Origin: Chryseobacterium sp. c4a
Lineage (GTDB): Bacteria; Bacteroidota; Bacteroidia; Flavobacteriales; Weeksellaceae
Direction: 5' to 3'
NCBI RefSeq assembly: GCF_009900745.1
Contig: NZ_WXVU01000013.1
Location: 110,075 to 174,074 of the forward strand
DNA length: 64,000 bases
Shown here: positions 42,431 through 48,493 of the stretch, piece after piece
Numbering within the stretch: the stretch's first letter is position 1
Layout of the letters: each line of letters starts with the position of its first letter
Translations under genes and position numbers: made by a program
Notes under the pieces: generated by a model
Databases searched by the model: none
What the model saw: only the letters and a program-made list of their open reading frames with translations
What the model was told of the DNA's origin: nothing

Positions 42431-43012
42431 ATGAAGATTATCAATAAATATCCCGTGTTTGTAAATGTTGTACGGATAGGGAAAGAATCTTTTCAATTCA
42501 AATTTAAGAAATCATTATGCTTTGATGAAGGAGAGGATTTTTTTGTAGTCAATTTTCATGGGTTAAAGATTCATCAGGATGCTGAAGAATGTATTAAATC
42601 TATAAAAAATGACCATCTGAATATGGATTCAGTCATTACGATTGATGGCAATACCATGGAGATCTTTACAGGGAGCTTTGAAGAATCCCTTTGGGGCGAT
42701 TGGTGTACAAGCTTTTCTCCATTTGAATTTGAAAGGTATGATACCATGTATGTTCAAAAAGAACTAAAGGATTGGGAGGATGAATTATTATTAACCGTTA
42801 GAATGCAGGTTCTGGAAAAAATACGTCAGCATGTAATGAGCCCTGAATTTAGAAATAAGATACATGAGTATTGCACAGATGATATACTGAAGATAGGCTT
42901 GGAACCAATGCAACGGGAAACATTAACAGATGTTCTGGAAAAAATTAACAAGCTTAATGCCTGGGATTATTATGAAGTATTTGTCCGAAAAGGAAGATTT
43001 GATATCAGTTAA
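42431..43012 (+). CDS. Hypothetical protein downstream of Ro60
   Basis: 193 residues, no signal peptide or membrane segment. Acidic and aromatic, with GSFEESLWGDWCTSFSPFEFERYD in the middle and LTDVLEKINKLNAWDYYEVFVRKG near the end. It has the look of the small, fast-evolving immunity-type proteins common in Bacteroidetes toxin loci, but I do not recognise a family. Confidence 0.6.
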   Translation: MKIINKYPVFVNVVRIGKESFQFKFKKSLCFDEGEDFFVVNFHGLKIHQDAEECIKSIKNDHLNMDSVITIDGNTMEIFTGSFEESLWGDWCTSFSPFEFERYDTMYVQKELKDWEDELLLTVRMQVLEKIRQHVMSPEFRNKIHEYCTDDILKIGLEPMQRETLTDVLEKINKLNAWDYYEVFVRKGRFDIS

Positions 43013-43038
43013 ATTATACCCAATTCATTATAATTAAA

Positions 43039-43446
43039 ATGGAAAAAATCGTAGAAGATCTTACCCATCTCTGTATATGCTCTGTTTGCGGAGCCCCTGA
43101 TTGTGGTGCCGAATATGCATTGTGGACAGAATTTGAAGGCCAAAAAGAATATGTAACTTTTGGTGGTGATAGTTTCGGAAGCTACCTTAATTATTGGTAT
43201 TATGAAGGAATTCCTTTCTGTGAATACAGACAATTGCCCGAGTTTGTAAGGCATTACACAGAGTACATAGGATGGCGTGACCATGAAACCGAAGAAATAA
43301 AAGCTGATGATTTTCTGAGAACTTTAGAATCCATAAAGAATAGCCAAAAGGCAGATCAGGATTTTGAAGAATATTATTATCCTGTTTTTAAAAGATTCGT
43401 GGAAAATGTTATCCAAAAAGGAGGTAAGCTATTTATAGAAATTTAA
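43039..43446 (+). CDS. Hypothetical Cys-containing protein
   Basis: 135 residues. The N-terminus has CICSVCGAPDCGAEYALW, four Cys that could bind zinc. The rest is rich in Tyr, Glu and Phe (YLNYWYYEGIPFCEYRQLPEFVRHY). No family recognised. It lies 26 bases after the previous gene. Confidence 0.6.
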   Translation: MEKIVEDLTHLCICSVCGAPDCGAEYALWTEFEGQKEYVTFGGDSFGSYLNYWYYEGIPFCEYRQLPEFVRHYTEYIGWRDHETEEIKADDFLRTLESIKNSQKADQDFEEYYYPVFKRFVENVIQKGGKLFIEI

Positions 43447-43458
43447 AAACAAAATAAG

Positions 43459-43567
43459 CCTTATAAAAATTAGTATATTAGGAGCTTATTCCCGCTTTCC
43501 GCTATATCTTTTTCGCCTGCCTTAGGGCAATTCAGAAAAAGGATGCCACTGCAATCGGGGCTAGAAA
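43459..43567. repeat. Dispersed CCCGCTTTCCGC-type intergenic repeat
   Basis: AGCTTATTCCCGCTTTCCGC near the left and GGATGCCACTGCAATCGGGG near the right, with partial complementarity (CCCG/CGGG). The form is that of a repeated extragenic element. Confidence 0.45.
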
Positions 43568-43582
43568 ATGCAGAGATATATT

Positions 43583-44245
43583 ATGATAGAGCTTATTAAC
43601 ACCATTGAAATTAATCCTTTAAAATATTCCAAAGAAGACTTTGAATTACCGGAAGCCGTTGAGTATCCTGATCCGGAAGAGTATTTTTTGAAACTGACAG
43701 AAACAGCATCACGGCTTACCCTTAATTTTAATGGGATTCAGAAAGGTTCCAATCTGGTAGATATTGAAACCATTGATGATGAAAGTTTACAAATGATTGT
43801 AGCTGGAAAACTTAGTGAAGTAGAATTTGAAGACCCTGATGAAAATGGTTTTGTATTATCTTTTGATGGTGGAATTGTATTGAAAAAAGATGATGAAGTT
43901 CTTATTCAGCCAAGCTGCTGTGGAGATATGGAAAATATTGAAAACTGGGAGAAAGTTATAGATAACAGATCTTTCGGATGGGCAGAAATGTGGATCGGAC
44001 ATCCCTGGGTTTTGTATAAAAGAGAAAATGGAGTCATCAGTTTTTCAGATTATACAGAAGCTAATATTAATGAGGTGAAAAATGTAAAAATAAAATTTGA
44101 AGTTGATGAATCAGAATTTCAAAATGAATTGGGAAAAGTGATCCAACATCAGATCCGTTTTAAAAATAGAATTTTAGATATTTTGAAGAAAATGAATATC
44201 AACAATGCCGAGGTAATTTCAAAACACATGTCCGGTATTGAATAA
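43583..44245 (+). CDS. Hypothetical protein
   Basis: 220 residues from MIELINTIEI; an ATG 15 bases upstream lies in the repeat. Acidic, with two Cys in IQPSCCGDMENIENWEKVI and a Trp-rich segment GWAEMWIGHPWVLYKRENGV. It resembles immunity-type or SUKH-like small proteins, but the family is not certain. Next to the DUF6584-like gene (12 bases). Confidence 0.6.
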   Translation: MIELINTIEINPLKYSKEDFELPEAVEYPDPEEYFLKLTETASRLTLNFNGIQKGSNLVDIETIDDESLQMIVAGKLSEVEFEDPDENGFVLSFDGGIVLKKDDEVLIQPSCCGDMENIENWEKVIDNRSFGWAEMWIGHPWVLYKRENGVISFSDYTEANINEVKNVKIKFEVDESEFQNELGKVIQHQIRFKNRILDILKKMNINNAEVISKHMSGIE

Positions 44246-44257
44246 AAAGATACAACC

Positions 44258-44791
44258 ATGGAAAAGCTGTTTGATAGAATAGAACAAGATTTGAAAGAAG
44301 GAAAAAAGAAAAAAGCTTGTGACAGATTAAGAAATTTAATCAACCAGTTTCCAAATGATCTTTCTTTGAGAACTAGATTAGGCCAGATTTATTATAACGC
44401 AGGATTTCTTGATGAAGCCGGAAAGTTCTGGATTTTATCTGAACCTGAAAATGAGGAAATGGAAAAAGCTGTTGCGCTCTACAGAAAGACATTAAGCAAT
44501 TCTGGAAATGCTATTTTAAAAGATATTGTCTTCAGAGGAAATAAAACTCTCCTTAATGAATATGCCGTGAATATTTTGGCTGAACTTGAGAAAGATAGCC
44601 TCAATAAAACAAAACATATCCCTGATTTTAAACCTAAAAACAGAGAGAGCAGCAATTATCCAAAGTCGGAAGCCAAAACAGGATTTCTAAATACTTTAAT
44701 GTTCATAATGTTGATCGTATTTCTGATATCGCTTCCTATTTTAGGGATTTTCAAACTTTTTGAGTTGATAAAATCATTATTTTCCTATTAA
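44258..44791 (+). CDS. DUF6584-like membrane protein with a TPR-like start
   Basis: 177 residues. Residues 1-60 resemble TPR helices (KKKKACDRLRNLINQFPNDLSLRTRLGQIYYNAGFLDEAGKFW), as in DUF6584 proteins. A linker follows, then a single hydrophobic C-terminal segment (TLMFIMLIVFLISLPILGIF), so the protein is tail-anchored. Composite promoter copy C begins ten bases after its stop. Confidence 0.65.
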   Translation: MEKLFDRIEQDLKEGKKKKACDRLRNLINQFPNDLSLRTRLGQIYYNAGFLDEAGKFWILSEPENEEMEKAVALYRKTLSNSGNAILKDIVFRGNKTLLNEYAVNILAELEKDSLNKTKHIPDFKPKNRESSNYPKSEAKTGFLNTLMFIMLIVFLISLPILGIFKLFELIKSLFSY

Positions 44792-44800
44792 AAAATAAAC

Positions 44801-44836
44801 TACGTAAAAAGGATGCGTACTTACTATGTAATTTTG
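44801..44836 (+). promoter_or_regulatory. Composite promoter, copy C, upstream of the first Y RNAs
   Basis: TACGTA at 44801, seven bases, TGCGTA at 44814, nine bases, TAATTTTG at 44829. Expected RNA start is near 44842, six bases before the outer stem of the first Y-RNA-like gene. Confidence 0.8.
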
Positions 44837-44842
44837 CAGTAT

Positions 44843-44925
44843 AAATATTACCGGTGTCGTAAGAAAGATTTACTTCGATTCCAAAACTGACAGTGTCTTT
44901 CACCAAGTTATCCGGTAAAAATAAA
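44843..44925 (+). ncRNA. Y-RNA-like gene Y1 (minimal, no tRNA module)
   Basis: Outer stem TTACCGG/CCGGTAA (44848-44854 with 44912-44918), conserved TGTCGTAA on the 5' side, inner stem GAAAGAT/GTCTTTC, and a loop starting TTACTTCG. Same plan as the other Y-like genes, with paired sequence changes in both stems. The loop is only about 25 bases. Confidence 0.7.
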
Positions 44926-45006
44926 CCAATGCCGTAGCTAAGAGTTTCATCGTCAACTTCCAATTGAAACCATTAATTACTCTTATGATTTTTTGCTTGG
45001 TTTTTA
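44921..45006 (+). ncRNA. Y-RNA-like gene Y1b (minimal, no tRNA module)
   Basis: Outer stem AAACCAA/TTGGTTT (44923-44929 with 44997-45003), conserved TGCCGTAG, inner stem TAAGAGT/ACTCTTA (44939-44945 with 44979-44985), loop starting TTCATCG. It follows Y1 directly and ends in T-rich sequence. No separate promoter seen. Confidence 0.65.
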
Positions 45007-45020
45007 TAAAAAAAATGAAC

Positions 45021-45056
45021 TGCGTAAAAAGAATGCGCAGTAACCAGATAAATTTG
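45021..45056 (+). promoter_or_regulatory. Composite promoter, copy D
   Basis: TGCGTA at 45021, seven bases, TGCGCA at 45034, nine bases, TAAATTTG at 45049. Expected RNA start is near 45062, ahead of two tiny open frames and Y RNAs Y2-Y4. Confidence 0.8.
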
Positions 45057-45074
45057 TAACATCAACTAATAACC

Positions 45075-45116
45075 ATGAATAATTATAAACCAGATCTTAA
45101 AGAAGCAGTGTATTGA
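45075..45116 (+). CDS. Possible 13-residue leader peptide
   Basis: ATG with AACC leader encoding MNNYKPDLKEAVY and stop, about 13 bases after the expected start of the copy D transcript. It could be a leader peptide or simply chance. Confidence 0.25.
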   Translation: MNNYKPDLKEAVY

Positions 45117-45134
45117 GGTTAATACTCAATACTC

Positions 45135-45356
45135 ATGAAAAAAATTAAAACTTTAAGACAAAAATTCGGAATCAATGAATATGAATGGATTGATTTCCCG
45201 AAGAAAATTTCCGGGGTACAGATTTCCAGATTCCAATACGGAAACGATTTAGGATGTTCGTATTGTTTTCCACACGGATTAGAAGTGGTGAACGCAAAAT
45301 ATACCAAGTTTCAGCGAAACTGGAAGAAATTCAGAAGAACCCAATGGAAAAATTAA
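45135..45356 (+). CDS. Small basic 73-residue protein in the Y-RNA locus
   Basis: Basic (many Lys/Arg), with CSYCFPHGLE in the middle, a possible metal-binding CxxC followed by His. The C-terminus KYTKFQRNWKKFRRTQWKN is strongly positive, as in RNA-binding tails. The Y2 RNA begins right at its stop codon, so both are probably on the same transcript from promoter copy D. Family not recognised. Confidence 0.55.
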   Translation: MKKIKTLRQKFGINEYEWIDFPKKISGVQISRFQYGNDLGCSYCFPHGLEVVNAKYTKFQRNWKKFRRTQWKN

Positions 45357-45492
45357 AAGCAAGTGCCGTAAAACAGAACTACTTCGTGGGGTAACAGAGG
45401 TATAGGTTCAAGTCCTGTTCTGCGAAAGCAGATGGTATAAAGATAGCACGCCGTTAATACGAGTCTGTTTAGCTGATTGCCTTGCTGTTTTT
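45356..45492 (+). ncRNA. Y-RNA-like gene Y2 with tRNA-mimic module
   Basis: Outer stem AGCAAG/CTTGCT (45358-45363 with 45481-45486), conserved TGCCGTA, inner stem AAACAGA/TCTGTTT (45371-45377 with 45464-45470), then ACTACTTC. The module has a T arm (ATAGG-TTCAAGT-CCTGT) and an acceptor-like hairpin TCTGC-GAAA-GCAGA closed by a GNRA tetraloop. T arm precedes the acceptor, as expected for a circularly permuted tRNA mimic. Confidence 0.78.
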
Positions 45493-45548
45493 GATTATCA
45501 TTTTGTAATCATATTTGAAACGAATACAAATGGAAAGCAAAAAAAGTA

Positions 45549-45695
45549 TAAATCAAGTGTCGTTTAGGAATCATACTTCGACCACATCATTAGGTTATAG
45601 GTTCAATTCCTGTCATTCTTGTTGTAAACGGGATGTAGCTCAAAAATAGGATAGAGCAAATGAAAGAAAGGATTCCATACTTTTACCTTGATTAT
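45549..45695 (+). ncRNA. Y-RNA-like gene Y3 with permuted tRNA module
   Basis: Outer stem AATCAAG/CTTGATT (45551-45557 with 45687-45693), conserved TGTCGTTTA, inner stem GGAATC/GATTCC (45567-45572 with 45671-45676), then ATACTTCG. The T arm (ATAGG-TTCAATT-CCTGT) comes first; an acceptor-like pairing CATTC/GGATG follows, then TA and a D arm GCTC-AAAAATAGGATA-GAGC. This order is that of YrlA-type Y RNAs. Confidence 0.8.
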
Positions 45696-45696
45696 A

Positions 45697-45800
45697 ATAA
45701 GAGTGCCGTAGAAAAGGCTTACTTCGGTTTATTTGGTTCAACTCCAGAAGATCATGAAAATGATCTGTAAATGTCTTTTCAAAATTTGCCTCTTTTTATT
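45697..45800 (+). ncRNA. Y-RNA-like gene Y4 with reduced tRNA module
   Basis: Outer stem AAGAG/CTCTT (45699-45703 with 45790-45794), conserved TGCCGTA, inner stem GAAAAG/CTTTTC (45711-45716 with 45775-45780), then TTACTTCG. Module: T arm TTTGG-TTCAACT-CCAGA and a perfect hairpin AGATCAT-GAAA-ATGATCT; no D arm seen. It lies directly before the SMI1-like gene, whose true start is therefore at 45817. Confidence 0.7.
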
Positions 45801-45816
45801 TTTAAAATTAATAACA

Positions 45817-46647
45817 ATGGATATACCAATTAATCTGACTGAATTTTTATACTGGGTCAAAGAACGTACAGAAAAAATATGGTCTGTAGATGATGAGAAT
45901 TGTCTCAATGGATTTTACGGTGCCAAATGGCAAGGCCTTTCAGATGAACAGATTAACGAGATCGAGTATAAGTATGAAGTTCGGTTTACACCAGAGCATC
46001 GGGAGTTTTTAAAAATCCTTCATGCTATTGATAAAAAAGAAATTGTTGAATATGAAGATGAGGGAGAACTGATTATAGAAGAAAGTACATTCTTCTATAA
46101 TTGGCTTGCTGATGAAAAGGAAGTTGCGGAAATAATAAAAGGCTCTTATAATTGGATGAAGCACGATGTTGATGAAAAAAGTCAGGTTTGGCTGAAGTCA
46201 TGGGGGATAAAACCCGCATCTTTGGATAGGAGAATAGAAATTTTTGAAGAATGGTTTTCTCATGTTCCGGCTCTTTTACCTTTAAGAGGTTTCCGATATA
46301 TTGTAAGTGATGAAAATCTTAAATGGAAGCCAATTATTTCAATGGGGTCTTCTGATATTATTGTTATGGGCTGGGATTTCAGAACTTATTTATTAAATGA
46401 GCTAAGGAATCATCTTGATATTCATATCGAAGTCTTTGATGAAGAAGACCAAATGTTTTATCCGGAACTTATTGATGAGGTTCAGCAAATATTTGATGAA
46501 AATTTTAAATATGATGAAACCAAAGATATTCCTTTTCTGAAAGAAAGAATTCTTTATTTGTCTTCTGGTTGGAGTAGTTTTGGTTTAATGGATTACCCTG
46601 AAAATGCCAGAGTTCATCCTATCTATATTGCTGAAGAAGAAAAATAA
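45817..46647 (+). CDS. SMI1/KNR4 (SUKH)-family protein
   Basis: 276 residues from MDIPINLTEFLYWV. A longer in-frame start at 45733 would translate through Y RNA Y4 and is rejected. LSDEQINEIEYKYEVRFTPEHREFLKILHAI is the signature start of SMI1/KNR4 domains, followed by Trp-rich WGIKPASLDRRIEIFEEWFSHVPALLPL and IISMGSSDIIVMGWDF. SUKH proteins often act as immunity partners of toxic nucleases. No toxin gene is visible; Y RNAs lie on both sides. Confidence 0.75.
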   Translation: MDIPINLTEFLYWVKERTEKIWSVDDENCLNGFYGAKWQGLSDEQINEIEYKYEVRFTPEHREFLKILHAIDKKEIVEYEDEGELIIEESTFFYNWLADEKEVAEIIKGSYNWMKHDVDEKSQVWLKSWGIKPASLDRRIEIFEEWFSHVPALLPLRGFRYIVSDENLKWKPIISMGSSDIIVMGWDFRTYLLNELRNHLDIHIEVFDEEDQMFYPELIDEVQQIFDENFKYDETKDIPFLKERILYLSSGWSSFGLMDYPENARVHPIYIAEEEK

Positions 46648-46651
46648 AAAC

Positions 46652-46795
46652 AAACAAGTGCCGTAGAATAGTGCTACTTCATTCATCACGACGGGGACAC
46701 GGGTTCGAGTCCCGTCTCTTCCACTCAAAACAAAGGAAGAGTAGCTCAGCTGGTTAGAGCACGACATCACTATTTGCCTGTCGCCTTGTTTTATT
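46652..46795 (+). ncRNA. Y-RNA-like gene Y5 with complete permuted tRNA module
   Basis: Outer stem ACAAG/CTTGT (46654-46658 with 46785-46789), conserved TGCCGTAG, inner stem AATAGTG/CACTATT (46667-46673 with 46768-46774), then CTACTTC. Module in permuted order: perfect T arm ACGGG-TTCGAGT-CCCGT, perfect acceptor CTCTTCC/GGAAGAG joined by a short loop, TA, and a perfect D arm GCTC-AGCTGGTTA-GAGC. The clearest tRNA mimic of the set. Confidence 0.85.
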
Positions 46796-46951
46796 ATTAA
46801 AAAATAAATATTTACAAAAAATTAAATAAACGAAGCCAAAAGCAGGGAGGAGGAAATAATCTTTGTATCGTAATTTTCTAAAAAGTCCGACAAGTTATTC
46901 TTTCAGACTTTAACAACTTCCTTTCTTCCCACTTCAAGCTTCCTTTCTAAA

Positions 46952-47083
46952 TGATAAGTGTCGTTAGAAAAAACTTCATCGTACCTATTGGGGAGGAATA
47001 GCGAAGTCGGTCACTCCGGCAAGGCTATCCGGTTCGACTCCGGCATACGTGTGCCCCGGGTTTTTCTTACTATTACCTTATAA
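46952..47083 (+). ncRNA. Y-RNA-like gene Y6 with GC-rich module
   Basis: Outer stem ATAAG/CTTAT (46954-46958 with 47077-47081), conserved TGTCGTTAG, inner stem AGAAAAA/TTTTTCT (46966-46972 with 47061-47067), then ACTTCATCG. The module contains a D-like part (ATAGCGAAGTCGGTCA) before a T arm (CCGG-TTCGACT-CCGG), enclosed by GGGG/CCCC. This order differs from Y3 and Y5. Confidence 0.72.
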
Positions 47084-47119
47084 AAAAAGCCGATATATTA
47101 TTTATCGGCTTTTTTTATA
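47084..47119. terminator. Bidirectional terminator between Y6 and the HTH gene
   Basis: AAAAAAGCCGATA pairs with TATCGGCTTTTTT, with A-runs and T-runs on both sides, serving both strands. Confidence 0.85.
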
Positions 47120-47448
47120 GCTTGATCCAGCTCTTCCTCAAACATGAGTTTCCATTTGGAAAGAGTAGTTCTGCTTATCTTATATTTTTTAGACATATAA
47201 CTGGTAGAATGGCCATGCTTCTTTTGATACTCAAGAAGTTTAAGCATCGTTTTTTTGTCGTACGTTTTAAGTTTTTGATTGTTTCTTTGGCTTTCCTTAG
47301 AAGGTTTGAAAAGCCTGTCATTGAATTTCAGAACATCTTCACTGGTATCCAGCTTTCCAAGAAGTTCCTTTATTTTAGGATCTTTTAATTTATCAGGATA
47401 CTCCATTTTGAGCATGTCCATGTATATCTTCTTATAATTGGGACGCAT
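47098..47448 (-). CDS. Helix-turn-helix protein
   Basis: 116 residues, basic. The C-terminal half has KTMLKLLEYQKKHGHSTSYMSKKYKISRTTLSKWKLMFEEEL, a helix-turn-helix like those of transposase OrfA or Psq-type DNA-binding proteins. The N-terminal part (KEYPDKLKDPKIKELLGKLDTSEDVLKFN-like) is found in small Bacteroidetes regulators. No transposase catalytic domain is nearby. It is 11 bases from the next HTH gene, so the two are one operon. Confidence 0.7.
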   Translation of the reverse strand: MRPNYKKIYMDMLKMEYPDKLKDPKIKELLGKLDTSEDVLKFNDRLFKPSKESQRNNQKLKTYDKKTMLKLLEYQKKHGHSTSYMSKKYKISRTTLSKWKLMFEEELDQAIKKADK

Positions 47449-47459
47449 CTCTTATTAAT

Positions 47460-47885
47460 TTATCCGTTAATGTCAGTTTTCTGAAGCCACCTATGAAGTG
47501 TACTTTTAGGAATAGAATACTCCTTAATAACTTCACTTTGAGTCATCTCCCCTGAAAGAATTCTTTTCATAATGAATTCCTTAATTTCCTGAGTATAAAT
47601 GTTTTTTCTGAAGTAAGGGATCTTGTCAGATTTTTGCTGATTTTTGTTGGCTGCTGCAGGCGGAGCATATAAAATCAAGTGTGAACTGTAGAGCCTGAAA
47701 AAATCATATTCTAATAGTTTACTCCATCTTAAAAGAAGATCCACATCTATTGATCTATTGTTGTACATTCCTTCTACAGTATCTTCATCTCTATCCAGGA
47801 ACTTACATATCCTCTCCATGGTTATTTCGCTTTCATCAACCCTCTCCTTAATAAACTTTCCAATATGGATTTCTTTGTATAACAT
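47460..47885 (-). CDS. XRE-like protein with a second C-terminal HTH
   Basis: 141 residues. The N-terminus (GKFIKERVDESEITMERICKFLDRDEDTVEGMYNNRSIDVDLLLRWSKLLEYDFFRLY) is a Cro/XRE-like helix-turn-helix. The C-terminus (EIKEFIMKRILSGEMTQSEVIKEYSIPKSTLHRWLQK) is a transposase-type HTH like that of the downstream gene. Probably a DNA-binding regulator; partner of the 47098 gene. Confidence 0.72.
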   Translation of the reverse strand: MLYKEIHIGKFIKERVDESEITMERICKFLDRDEDTVEGMYNNRSIDVDLLLRWSKLLEYDFFRLYSSHLILYAPPAAANKNQQKSDKIPYFRKNIYTQEIKEFIMKRILSGEMTQSEVIKEYSIPKSTLHRWLQKTDING

Positions 47886-48478
47886 TTTTATTTAATATTA
47901 TCTATATTATTAAAACTTATGCATAAGAAAACGCAAAACAGGCAATATATATTATTCTATCATTACAGAATGTAATTCACTTATTTTTGAAATCAGAAAA
48001 TGCAGGATACATTCAAAATTTTGAATTCCTTAATGCGACTTATAAAGTCTTTGGAAATAGGTTAGGACAGCTTAATCTTAAATGGATATTTTAGGTATAG
48101 GCTTTATTTCCAACGGGTAATCGCTCCTCTTCTGTTTCAAACTTCTTTTTTCTACCATTTGTGTAAATAATATATAGCCTATTAAACTTGTTTCATGCAA
48201 TTCTATTTACGTTAAGCTTTTGTGTTGAAAGGTTGTATGTGTATTGACAACCAGTTTTTTACGTTTAGAATATCTTGTTTAGTACCAAATAATCTGCTTA
48301 ATTGTTTTCAAATTTAAACAAAAATTAAAAGCGAAGACAAGGAGAAATATAAAAAAGTTTGTTTATGGACTAATTTTAATTAAAATTAACATATTATTTG
48401 AACGGAAGTGTGAATTATTCTAAATAAAAGTAGTATAAAGAGGCAAAAGAGAAAATTGTATAGCATTCAATAAGTATT
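47886..48478. other. 593-base AT-rich intergenic region
   Basis: It separates the divergent HTH and SulP genes. I see no gene or strong structure. It should hold the HTH operon's promoter near 47890-47940. Confidence 0.4.
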
Positions 48479-48486
48479 TACCTTTG
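48479..48486 (+). promoter_or_regulatory. -7 element of the SulP gene
   Basis: TACCTTTG, exact TAnnTTTG, seven bases before the ATG; the mRNA leader would be very short. Confidence 0.6.
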
Positions 48487-48493
48487 CATTTCA

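Noticed and set aside
44751..44963. 70-codon minus-strand open frame
   Set aside because: It overlaps promoter C and the Y1/Y1b RNAs and has no protein features.
45733..45816. N-terminal extension of the SMI1-like gene
   Set aside because: The extension translates the Y4 RNA, including its GAAA hairpin; the SMI1 domain begins properly at ATG 45817.
47098..47885. Insertion sequence made of the two HTH genes
   Set aside because: The HTHs are transposase-like, but there is no DDE domain, terminal repeat or target duplication visible.
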